64,000 bases of DNA, taken from positions 1,116,001 to 1,180,000 of the forward strand of contig OY781919.1 of assembly GCA_963677215.1 (NCBI GenBank), given 5' to 3'. How positions within the stretch are numbered: position 1 is the first letter of the stretch; each line of letters opens with the position of its first letter. The notes under the pieces are model-generated. The model was given only the letters and a program-made list of their open reading frames with translations. It searched no databases and had not been told where the DNA came from. Below, piece after piece: positions 35,333 through 43,038 of this stretch. The stretch is from G963676795 sp963677215. GTDB taxonomy: Bacteria > Desulfobacterota > Desulfuromonadia > Desulfuromonadales > Geopsychrobacteraceae. The translations under genes and the position numbers were made by a program.

Positions 35333-36385
35333 TTATCCCTGACTCAAATCGAAAAAATGACCCTGTTCAACCCTGAACGTTTTCGAGTCCTCAGTAAAAC
35401 AATCGATATTAGTCGAAGTGATGAATATTTGACAATTTTTATTGAAATATTTATCAAAAATATCTTTTTTTCTCTTTAAATCCAGCTCTTTACCTATATC
35501 ATCAAAGATAAGAACTGGTGATTTTTTCTTCATATTTTCAAAATATGTCAGTTGCGAATACTTTAGGTTTAATAAAAAAGAAAGTTTTTGACCTTCAGAA
35601 GAAAACTTTCTGAAATCTTGACCATCAATTAAAAAATTAAAATCGTCAGTATGTGGGCCAAAGAGTGTGTAGCCTAATATTTTTTCTTTTTCTTTTAACT
35701 TTAAATATTTGTCATATAAAATATCTGTCGTGTTGACATTTTCTGATACGCTGTAACTTAATATATAATTTTCATTTTCTTTATTATTACGAATAATATC
35801 ATTAATAATTTTTATGTAGCTTATTCTTTTATTTATTATAAGAGATCCGTACTTTATTAATTGATCAACCCAAATATCTTTTATTTGATTATTCTTTAAG
35901 TAAGCATTTCTTTGTTTCAATATTTTTTCATATTTCCTGACTAGTTCTAAATAATCATTTTCGATATTGAATATTGATCTATCTATAAAATTTCGTCTAT
36001 AGCTAGGATAAAACTTCAAATAACTTATTTCATCGTTAAAAATAATTATACAGCTCAGTAAATCATATAATTGATATCTTGTAGGTTTTTTATTATTTAT
36101 TTTTATTTCTTTAGAATTTTTTTTATTTAAAAAACACTCTATTTTATTACTAGTAATATTATTTACATTAAGTGTTATTTTAAAAAAATCTTCATCATTA
36201 TTTATAAGATCACTGTTCTTATTTGATCTATAACTTTTAAGTAAAGAAGAAAAATAGATAGACTCTATTAAATTGCTTTTCCCTTGTGCATTTTCACCAA
36301 TTATATAGTTTATTTTTTTAGAAAAACTCAAAGATTCATTTTTTATATTTCTGAAATTTATCAGGTCAATGCTATTGACGTTCAT
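35333..36385 (-). CDS. recF: DNA replication and repair protein RecF
   Basis: SMC-like ATPase that loads RecA at gaps with RecO and RecR. The 350-aa chain has Walker A GENAQGKSN, the signature-motif region KFSSEGQKLSFLL, and Walker B SPVLIFDDIGKELD. The gene is far more AT-rich than gyrB: bases 36121-36180 contain 8 G/C of 60, against 27 of 60 at 33901-33960. Its protein is correspondingly rich in Asn, Lys and Ile. It starts 5 bases after dnaN and belongs to the dnaA-dnaN-recF-gyrB order. Confidence 0.95.
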   Translation of the reverse strand: MNVNSIDLINFRNIKNESLSFSKKINYIIGENAQGKSNLIESIYFSSLLKSYRSNKNSDLINNDEDFFKITLNVNNITSNKIECFLNKKNSKEIKINNKKPTRYQLYDLLSCIIIFNDEISYLKFYPSYRRNFIDRSIFNIENDYLELVRKYEKILKQRNAYLKNNQIKDIWVDQLIKYGSLIINKRISYIKIINDIIRNNKENENYILSYSVSENVNTTDILYDKYLKLKEKEKILGYTLFGPHTDDFNFLIDGQDFRKFSSEGQKLSFLLNLKYSQLTYFENMKKKSPVLIFDDIGKELDLKRKKDIFDKYFNKNCQIFITSTNIDCFTEDSKTFRVEQGHFFDLSQG

Positions 36386-36390
36386 TTAAT

Positions 36391-37494
36391 CTAAATTCTC
36401 ATTGGCATAATGACCGTGATATAATTTTCATCGTTTAAGGGGCTGATAAGGCCAGGCGATATATTATCTTTCAGAAACAAATTTACTGATTCAGTTTTAA
36501 TAACTTGTAAAATATCTATTATATAACGAGCGTTAAATCCGATTGTTATATCATCACCTTTATAGTTAACTTCGATTTCTTCTCTTGCGTCGCCTAGGTC
36601 AGGGTTGGATGAACTGAGTACTAACAAATTTTTACTGATTGATACTTTAACGCCTTTAGATTTTTCACTGGATAGAATTGAAATTCTTCTTAAGGCATGT
36701 AAAAAATTTTCTCTATCAATTTCAGCTACGTTCTTTCCTTTTTCAGGTATTACTCTCTTATAGTCTGGAAAATCTCCATCAACCATACGCATAATCAACG
36801 TACTTTGATCATTAGAAACAGAGAAATTATTATCAGAAACTCCTATATGAATTGAAGAATCTGTAACTTCAATTAATTTTTTAAATTCTAAAATACCCTT
36901 CTTAGGTAGAATAAAACCAGTTTCAAATTTCTGATCAGTCAATCCATTTATTGAACTTCTTGATAATGATAGTCTGTGACCATCGGTAGAAACAAAATTT
37001 AAGTAATCAAATTCTTTTTTTACGAAAATACCAGTAAGGTTGAACTTAGTTTCGTCATTAGAAACTGAGAATATCGTTTTCTCAATCATTTCACTTATAA
37101 GATTTTTATCTATTTCTATCTTATTCGTATTTATTTCAGGAAACTTTGGGAAATCATCTGGTGATAAGCCAACTAAATTGAACAGAGAGTTTTCACACTT
37201 GATTTCAATCCAATAATTATTTTTAGTTGTTATATTAATAATGCTATCTGGAAGCTCTTTTATAATTTCAAAAAGTTTTTTCGCAGAAATGGTTATTTTT
37301 CCAGGATCAATTATGTCTGCTTCATAAATAGATTTAACGCCAACTTCCAGATCTGTTGCTGTCATAATGATCTGGTTATTTGTTGCCTCAATAAGAACGT
37401 TTGCGAGTATCGGAATAGTGTGTCTTTTTTCAATAATTCCCTGAACCTTATTCAATGCCTTGAGAAATTGGTCTTTATTAATATTGAATTGCAT
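36391..37494 (-). CDS. dnaN: DNA polymerase III sliding clamp
   Basis: Ring-shaped clamp that holds polymerase III on DNA. The 367-aa length and blocks such as FLKALNKVQGIIEKRHTIPI, LVGLSPDDFPKFPE, FVSTDGHRLSLS and the C-terminal ENYITVIMPMRI are typical of DnaN. It is AT-rich, less so than recF. It follows dnaA after a 218-bp gap that holds several DnaA-box-like sequences. Confidence 0.97.
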   Translation of the reverse strand: MQFNINKDQFLKALNKVQGIIEKRHTIPILANVLIEATNNQIIMTATDLEVGVKSIYEADIIDPGKITISAKKLFEIIKELPDSIINITTKNNYWIEIKCENSLFNLVGLSPDDFPKFPEINTNKIEIDKNLISEMIEKTIFSVSNDETKFNLTGIFVKKEFDYLNFVSTDGHRLSLSRSSINGLTDQKFETGFILPKKGILEFKKLIEVTDSSIHIGVSDNNFSVSNDQSTLIMRMVDGDFPDYKRVIPEKGKNVAEIDRENFLHALRRISILSSEKSKGVKVSISKNLLVLSSSNPDLGDAREEIEVNYKGDDITIGFNARYIIDILQVIKTESVNLFLKDNISPGLISPLNDENYITVIMPMRI

Positions 37495-37712
37495 TTTTTC
37501 CTCCGTTCAGACTTCTATATCTAATATGTATTTAAAAATCTTTTTAGTAGTAGTAATAGGCCCTGTTGATTCGAAAATAGTATTGTAACTTACTGATTTT
37601 ATGTATGAAATCGTTTTTAAAAGTTGTTGATAAACTGTAATAGTTAATCACAACTTTTGCTAAAATTATTTTAATAATCAACCTATCCACAATTTCATAT
37701 CACTTGTCCACA
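37495..37712. promoter_or_regulatory. dnaA-dnaN intergenic region with DnaA-box-like sites (candidate oriC part)
   Basis: Near-consensus 9-mers: TGTTGATAA at 37625-37633 (reverse of TTATCAACA), TTAATCACA at 37644-37652, CTATCCACA at 37683-37691 and TTGTCCACA at 37704-37712. Each has one mismatch. The region is very AT-rich, suiting a DNA unwinding element. It must also contain the dnaN promoter. Confidence 0.55.
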
Positions 37713-39080
37713 TCAGATGCTTAGCCTTTCCATAAGCTTTTCAACAAGTGATTTTGTATAGAGATCTTCTTCCATTTTTTTCTCAATTTTTTTAATGGCA
37801 TGAATGATGGTTGAATGGTCTTTGCCACCAAATTTTGTGCCTATTTCTGGGTAGGATAAGTCTGTCATTTTTCTACAGATGTACATTGCTATCTGTCTTG
37901 GTAAAACTAGATTTTTTAATCTTTTTGGAGACTTAAGCTCATTTACGCGTATTTGAAAATTTTCTGCTACGAGCTTTTGAATCTTCTCAATAGTTATCTC
38001 TTTGCTATTTTCTACGATAATGTCCTTAAGAATGGTTTTAGCCATATCTAGATCAATTGGTGTTGCTGTAAGACTTGCATAAGCTCCGATCCTGATCAGA
38101 TATCCTTCCAATTCTCTGACATTACTGGTAATGGAACTTGCCAGGAAATATAAAACATCTTCAGGTATTTCAATGCTGTTTTGATCTGCCTTCATTTTAA
38201 GAATAGCCTGTTTTGTTTCTGTATCCGGGGCCTGTATGTCTGCTATCAGTCCCCATTCAAATCGTGAACGCAGTCTTTCTTCGAGGTCAGGTATTTCTTT
38301 TGGAAATTTATCAGAAGTAACGACAATTTGCTTATGTGATTCATATAACGCATTGAATGTATGAAAAAATTCTTCTTGAGTACTCTTCTTACCAGCAATA
38401 AATTGAATATCATCAATAAGCAAGACATCAATCGATCTGAACTTATTCCTAAATTCATCCATTTTTCCATGTCTCAGTGAATTTATTAGTTCATTTGTAA
38501 ATTTTTCAGAAGAGTAATAGCATATTTTTATTTCGTGATTCTGCCTTATAAGTTCATTTCCGATTGCATTAACAAGATGGGTTTTACCAAGCCCTACACC
38601 ACCATATATAAATAATGGGTTATAAGTTGTAGCTGGGTTATTTGATACTGCTAAAGATGCAGCATGAGCAAACTGGTTAGTCGGACCAGAAACAAATGTA
38701 TCAAAGGTATATTTTGGATTTAAATTAGATACTTCTATAGTTTCTTTTTTATATATATTATTTGGTTTTTCGACTGTATCTGCTTGCTCACTTTCTTTTG
38801 TATCTTGGACATCTTCTATAACTAACTTTTTAATTATTATATTTTTGTTTACTTTGATTATCAGGTTGTATTTCTTAGATGAAATTTCAAAAATAACCTT
38901 TTCTATGGTTGTTTTGTAATTGTCTTTAACCCAGTCTTTAATGAATTTATTATTTGTCTCTAATATTAGATTTTGGTCAACAACTTCTGCAACCTGAAGA
39001 GGTTCAATCCAGGTTGAAAAATTTTGTTCGTTGATGGTTTTTTTCAGCTCGACAAGTGTTTTATGCCAAAGTTCTTCCAT
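37713..39080 (-). CDS. dnaA: Chromosomal replication initiator DnaA
   Basis: AAA+ initiator that binds DnaA boxes and opens oriC. The 455-aa protein has an N-terminal DnaB-interaction domain (MEELWHKTLVELKKTINEQN), Walker A GGVGLGKTHL, Walker B VLLIDDIQF, and the C-terminal DNA-binding signature GGKDHSTIIHAIKKIEKKM. ATG 39080 gives the usual N-terminus; an in-frame ATG at 39104 would add 8 unrelated residues. Gene direction changes upstream of it. Confidence 0.98.
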   Translation of the reverse strand: MEELWHKTLVELKKTINEQNFSTWIEPLQVAEVVDQNLILETNNKFIKDWVKDNYKTTIEKVIFEISSKKYNLIIKVNKNIIIKKLVIEDVQDTKESEQADTVEKPNNIYKKETIEVSNLNPKYTFDTFVSGPTNQFAHAASLAVSNNPATTYNPLFIYGGVGLGKTHLVNAIGNELIRQNHEIKICYYSSEKFTNELINSLRHGKMDEFRNKFRSIDVLLIDDIQFIAGKKSTQEEFFHTFNALYESHKQIVVTSDKFPKEIPDLEERLRSRFEWGLIADIQAPDTETKQAILKMKADQNSIEIPEDVLYFLASSITSNVRELEGYLIRIGAYASLTATPIDLDMAKTILKDIIVENSKEITIEKIQKLVAENFQIRVNELKSPKRLKNLVLPRQIAMYICRKMTDLSYPEIGTKFGGKDHSTIIHAIKKIEKKMEEDLYTKSLVEKLMERLSI

Positions 39081-39305
39081 TTTTAATCCACAACTTATAA
39101 ACAACTGTGTATAATTTTATTGATTTTCAAGTTACTGAAAATAAACGCAAAAAATGACAAAAAGTTTTTTAAGATACGATTTCAATAGATAACTATAGAC
39201 TTAATTTTGTCGTCTGTCAGTAAAATTTTCCGACGATTTTTAGTTGACTTAGCGCGCCTTTTATGATTAAAAGCACTGTTTTTGTAACTAAAGGAGGACA
39301 CAGTA
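39081..39305. promoter_or_regulatory. dnaA-rpmH divergent region (candidate oriC part)
   Basis: Divergent promoters for dnaA and rpmH and further DnaA-box-like 9-mers: TAATCCACA (39084-39092), TTATAAACA (39095-39103) and TGTGTATAA (39106-39114, reverse of TTATACACA, a perfect match to TTATNCACA). The remainder is AT-rich. A possible rpmH promoter is TTTAGT (39239-39244), 17 bases, TATGAT (39262-39267). The rpmH ribosome site AAGGAGG is at 39291-39297. Confidence 0.55.
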
Positions 39306-39458
39306 ATGTCTAAAAGAACTTACCAACCGAGTCGTATCAAGCGTAAGCGGACTCATGGTTTCAGAAAACGGATGCAAACCAAGAATGGGCGTCAGGTCAT
39401 TAACAGACGTCGCTCACGTGGTAGAAAGTCACTGACTGTTTCTATTCCGCAGAAGTGA
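39306..39458 (+). CDS. rpmH: 50S ribosomal protein L34
   Basis: A 50-aa, highly basic ribosomal protein. It begins MSKRTYQPSRIKRKRTHGFR and contains MQTKNGRQVINRRRSRGRKS, the L34 signature, followed by the short extra tail LTVSIPQK. AAGGAGG lies 8 bases before the ATG. The next gene, rnpA, starts one base after the stop, so both are made from one transcript. Confidence 0.97.
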   Translation: MSKRTYQPSRIKRKRTHGFRKRMQTKNGRQVINRRRSRGRKSLTVSIPQK

Positions 39459-39459
39459 T

Positions 39460-39798
39460 ATGAATCAAAGGTTTCCTAGTGATTTTCGTTTGAAAAAGTC
39501 CTGGGAATTCAAACGGATTGATAAGATGGGGTGTAAATTTCATACACCCCATTTTGTTCTTTTGCTTGAAAAATCTTCGTGTAATCATCCACGTCTCGGT
39601 GTAACAGTCAGTAAGAAAGTTGGTAATGCTGTTATTCGAAATCGTCTGAAACGGCAGATCAGAGAGTATTTCAGGATAAGCTCAACCTTTCTAAATACTT
39701 ATGATTTCGTAATAATTGCGAAAAGAAATGCATCCAAGTTAAGTTCATCTCTTATTCAAAATGAATTGTCTTTTTTAAGGACACTGAATTTGGATTAA
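39460..39798 (+). CDS. rnpA: Ribonuclease P protein component
   Basis: Protein partner of the RNase P RNA in 5' processing of tRNAs. The 112-aa chain has the RNR motif: SKKVGNAVIRNRLKRQIREY. The N-terminal RFPSDFRLKKSWEFKRI is typical. It starts one base after the rpmH stop. Confidence 0.95.
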   Translation: MNQRFPSDFRLKKSWEFKRIDKMGCKFHTPHFVLLLEKSSCNHPRLGVTVSKKVGNAVIRNRLKRQIREYFRISSTFLNTYDFVIIAKRNASKLSSSLIQNELSFLRTLNLD

Positions 39799-39802
39799 AA
39801 CG

Positions 39803-40045
39803 ATGAAATCGTTGCTAATAAATTTAGTTAAAGTATACCGTCTTTGCATTTCTCCTCTATATCCGCCCTGTTGTCGTTTTTATCCGTCATGCTCTACCTA
39901 TGCAATCGATGCACTTAACATTCATGGTGTATTTAAAGGATCTGCACTTTCTTTATATAGAATACTGAGGTGTCATCCTTTATGTTCAGGTGGTTATGAC
40001 CCTGTGCCTCCTATAAATAATCGGGAAATCAGTCATGGAAAGTAA
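39803..40045 (+). CDS. yidD: Membrane protein insertion efficiency factor YidD
   Basis: An 80-aa membrane-associated protein that aids YidC-dependent insertion. The CRFYPSCSTYAIDALNIHG block and CHPLCSGGYDPVPP end are diagnostic. It starts 4 bases after rnpA and its end overlaps yidC by 11 bases. Confidence 0.95.
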   Translation: MKSLLINLVKVYRLCISPLYPPCCRFYPSCSTYAIDALNIHGVFKGSALSLYRILRCHPLCSGGYDPVPPINNREISHGK

Positions 40046-41630
40046 AAGAACAATCATTGCCATTGTTTTGATCATGGTCCTCTGGTCGGCTTACAGTATT
40101 TTCTTCCCCCCTAAGCAGTCAGAACAAAATGTTGTTACTGAAGATAATGCTGCTACAGAAGTTGTTCCCGACAATAAGGTTACTGCTGTCGAGCAGGCGA
40201 CTTTGGGGTCTTCCGTGGCCGTAACAGAGCAAGTTGCAGATTTTCCTCATCGACAGATCAAGGTTAGTTCTGAAAACTTTGTCTATATTCTGGATTCAAT
40301 GGGAGCTTCTGTCTCCAGCGTTGAGTTGACTCAGTATAAAGAAACTCATGATGAGGATTCTGCTGATAAATTCTTGTTTTCAGATGACAATCCAAATACT
40401 TTCATACTGACTGGGGCTGATGGCCTATACCTGCCTGAATCCACCAATTATGCCTTGGCGGAAGGTACACCAGATGAAATCACTGTCTATAATGATTCAT
40501 CAGATGTCACATTCATTGCGACTGTTAATGGCATTCAGGTCACAAAAACATACAGGTTTAATGCGGATAATTACAATTTCGAGCTTTTTGTCACGGTTAC
40601 CAATCTTTCTGATACTATTCAACAGGGACGTGTCAACCTCAGCCACAAGCATAATCATATTGAGGATGATAAATCACAGGCCCGTTCATTCTATGGTCCT
40701 GTATCCTATGCCTCTAGCAAGCTTATTGAAGATAAGACTAAAAATTTAGAATCGGCGAAAATTTATCCGGAAACTACGACCTGGTCCGGATATATGACCA
40801 AATATTTCATCTCTGCAGTTGCTCCTGCTGACAATTTTGACACTGTCAAGGTGTCTTATAATCAGACTTATGTGGAAAACCTGTTTACTTCTAAATCTTT
40901 TTCCTTAAATCCAGCTGCTTCGGTGAATATTGCTTATTCTGCTTATATTGGTCCTAAGGAGATAGAGCATCTTACTGCTGCTGATCATAATTTTGTTGAA
41001 TCTATACACTACGGGTTTCTTCAGCCACTTTCTAAGCCGTTGATGTCGGTATTGCGTTTCTTTTACAGTTATCTGGGCAATTATGGCTTCGCTATCATTC
41101 TGTTGACCCTTTGTATCAAGCTCATTTTCTGGCCGTTGACGCAAAAGAGCTACAAATCGATGCGCGGGATGCAGAAGCTTCAGCCTGAGATGAAAAAAAT
41201 TCGTGAGAAATATGCTTCTGACAAGCAGAAGATGAATCAGGAAATCATGAAGTTTTACAAGGAGCAGAAGGTCAGTCCATTGGGTGGTTGTTTGCCTATG
41301 GTCATTCAGATCCCTGTTTTCTTCGCTCTATACAGTGCTCTGATGGGATCTATTGAACTTCGTCATGCTCCTTTCCTGCTGTGGATCACCGATCTATCTT
41401 CTAAAGATCCATATTACGTGACCCCAATTATTATGGGGATAACCATGTTCCTTCAGCAGAAGATGACACCGACCAGTTTAGACCCGACACAGGAAAAGCT
41501 GATGCTTTTCATGCCGATCATCTTCACTGTTATGTTTTTGAATTTCCCATCCGGTCTTGTCGTTTACTGGCTCATCAATAACCTGTTGACGATCCTTCAG
41601 CAATACCTGATCCGTCGTCAGACCAGCTGA
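40035..41630 (+). CDS. yidC: Membrane protein insertase YidC
   Basis: Inserts membrane proteins, alone or with SecYEG. The 531-aa Gram-negative form has an N-terminal helix (IIAIVLIMVLWSAYSIFF), a large periplasmic domain to about residue 330, and then the conserved insertase core (NYGFAIILLTLCIKLIFWPL, QKSYKSMRGMQKLQPEMKKI, SPLGGCLPMVIQIPVFFALY). It overlaps yidD by 11 bases. mnmE follows after 9 bases; the jag gene that usually lies between them is absent. Confidence 0.97.
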   Translation: MESKRTIIAIVLIMVLWSAYSIFFPPKQSEQNVVTEDNAATEVVPDNKVTAVEQATLGSSVAVTEQVADFPHRQIKVSSENFVYILDSMGASVSSVELTQYKETHDEDSADKFLFSDDNPNTFILTGADGLYLPESTNYALAEGTPDEITVYNDSSDVTFIATVNGIQVTKTYRFNADNYNFELFVTVTNLSDTIQQGRVNLSHKHNHIEDDKSQARSFYGPVSYASSKLIEDKTKNLESAKIYPETTTWSGYMTKYFISAVAPADNFDTVKVSYNQTYVENLFTSKSFSLNPAASVNIAYSAYIGPKEIEHLTAADHNFVESIHYGFLQPLSKPLMSVLRFFYSYLGNYGFAIILLTLCIKLIFWPLTQKSYKSMRGMQKLQPEMKKIREKYASDKQKMNQEIMKFYKEQKVSPLGGCLPMVIQIPVFFALYSALMGSIELRHAPFLLWITDLSSKDPYYVTPIIMGITMFLQQKMTPTSLDPTQEKLMLFMPIIFTVMFLNFPSGLVVYWLINNLLTILQQYLIRRQTS

Positions 41631-41639
41631 TGTTTTAGT

Positions 41640-43007
41640 ATGAACCTTAAAGATACAATTATTGCGCCGGCCACCGCTACGGGCGCCGGCGGCATTAGTA
41701 TTATCCGTATTTCTGGTAGCGATTCCCTGTCAGCACTCACCAGATACTTTCGTCCAATCAGTAATACTGATATTTTTAAATCACATTATCTGTATTATGG
41801 ACATCTCGTTGATCAAGATGAACAGTTGATTGATGAGGTTATGGCTGTTTATATGTCTTCGCCGCGGACATATACGCGGCAGGATATTGTAGAAATTCAT
41901 TGTCACGGCAGCATTCAGATCGTAAAGACAATTCTGCGCCTGTACGAAAATTCTGGTATTCGTCTTGCTGCACCTGGCGAATTCACCTATCGTGCATTTA
42001 TAAATGGCCGAATCGATTTGTCTCAGGCAGAAGCCGTAGCGCAGTTGGTTTCTGCAAAGAGTGAATCATCACACCGATTGGCCCTGTCACAGCTTGATGG
42101 TGCTCTGAGTAAGTCAATCTATGGTTTTACTCAGCAGATTAAGCAGATGGTTGTTTTTTTCGAGGCCTGGATTGATTTTCCTGAAGAAGATATCCCCGAT
42201 GAAGACATTAGTACTTATCTATCTTCTGTGGCAGCGATTTATCAGCAGATTAAATCAATAATCTCGTCATTTTCTTTAGGTCGAATCCTTAAGGAGGGCG
42301 TATCTATTGTTCTTGCCGGCCAGCCAAACGTTGGCAAGAGTTCTCTGATGAATGCTTTGCTTGGTGAGGATCGTGCTATTGTTACAGATGTTCCAGGTAC
42401 GACACGTGACCTAATAGAGGAAGGTTTGCTTATACATGGTCTGCCTGTCAGATTGATAGATACTGCTGGTTTGCGTATTTCCGATGATCTTGTCGAGGCT
42501 GAGGGGATCAGGCGTGCTGAGGCAAAGCTCAAGAATGCAGATCTTGTTCTACTGTTACTTGACTCAACAAAGGATATTGATAATCAGGATCAATGGATTA
42601 TTGAGCGCTGTGCTGATCTGAAATACATGGTTGTCTGGACCAAGTCAGATATTTCTGGATCTATTTCTAAATCTGATCTTTTTGCAGACAAACTGCAATT
42701 TTTTATTTCTTCCAAAACTGGCATTGGTATAGCTACTTTGGCCGATGCTATAGCCAATCACTTTATTAATGATCCTACAGCATCGGGTGACTCGGTTGTT
42801 ATTTCTGAGCGTCGCCATTTTGAAGCTTTGACTAATGCTGCTACAAGTTTAAACAATTTCATTCAGCTCATATCATCAGGTGGTTCACTTGAATTGTTAT
42901 CTTTTGAATTGAGGGAAGCTCTCTATAGTCTCGGTCAGATTTCTGGTGAAACAACAACTGAAGATTTGTTGACAGATATTTTTTCCGGGTTCTGTATTGG
43001 CAAATAA
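41640..43007 (+). CDS. mnmE: tRNA uridine-5-carboxymethylaminomethyl modification GTPase
   Basis: With MnmG it modifies U34 of several tRNAs. The 455-aa protein has the N-terminal folate-binding domain (TIIAPATATGAGGISIIRIS), a helical domain, an inserted G domain (GQPNVGKSSLMNALLG, DTAGLR, WTKSDI), and the C-terminal CIGK with its catalytic Cys. The parS site begins 2 bases after its stop. Confidence 0.97.
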   Translation: MNLKDTIIAPATATGAGGISIIRISGSDSLSALTRYFRPISNTDIFKSHYLYYGHLVDQDEQLIDEVMAVYMSSPRTYTRQDIVEIHCHGSIQIVKTILRLYENSGIRLAAPGEFTYRAFINGRIDLSQAEAVAQLVSAKSESSHRLALSQLDGALSKSIYGFTQQIKQMVVFFEAWIDFPEEDIPDEDISTYLSSVAAIYQQIKSIISSFSLGRILKEGVSIVLAGQPNVGKSSLMNALLGEDRAIVTDVPGTTRDLIEEGLLIHGLPVRLIDTAGLRISDDLVEAEGIRRAEAKLKNADLVLLLLDSTKDIDNQDQWIIERCADLKYMVVWTKSDISGSISKSDLFADKLQFFISSKTGIGIATLADAIANHFINDPTASGDSVVISERRHFEALTNAATSLNNFIQLISSGGSLELLSFELREALYSLGQISGETTTEDLLTDIFSGFCIGK

Positions 43008-43008
43008 A

Positions 43009-43024
43009 TGTTTCACGTGAAACA
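43009..43024. promoter_or_regulatory. parS centromere site
   Basis: TGTTTCACGTGAAACA, a perfect 16-bp palindrome identical to the bacterial parS consensus. It lies between mnmE and mnmG, about 3.4 kb from parB, which binds it. It sits 15 bases before the mnmG start codon, so ParB spreading could affect mnmG expression. Confidence 0.95.
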
Positions 43025-43038
43025 TCGAGTGATGGCAG

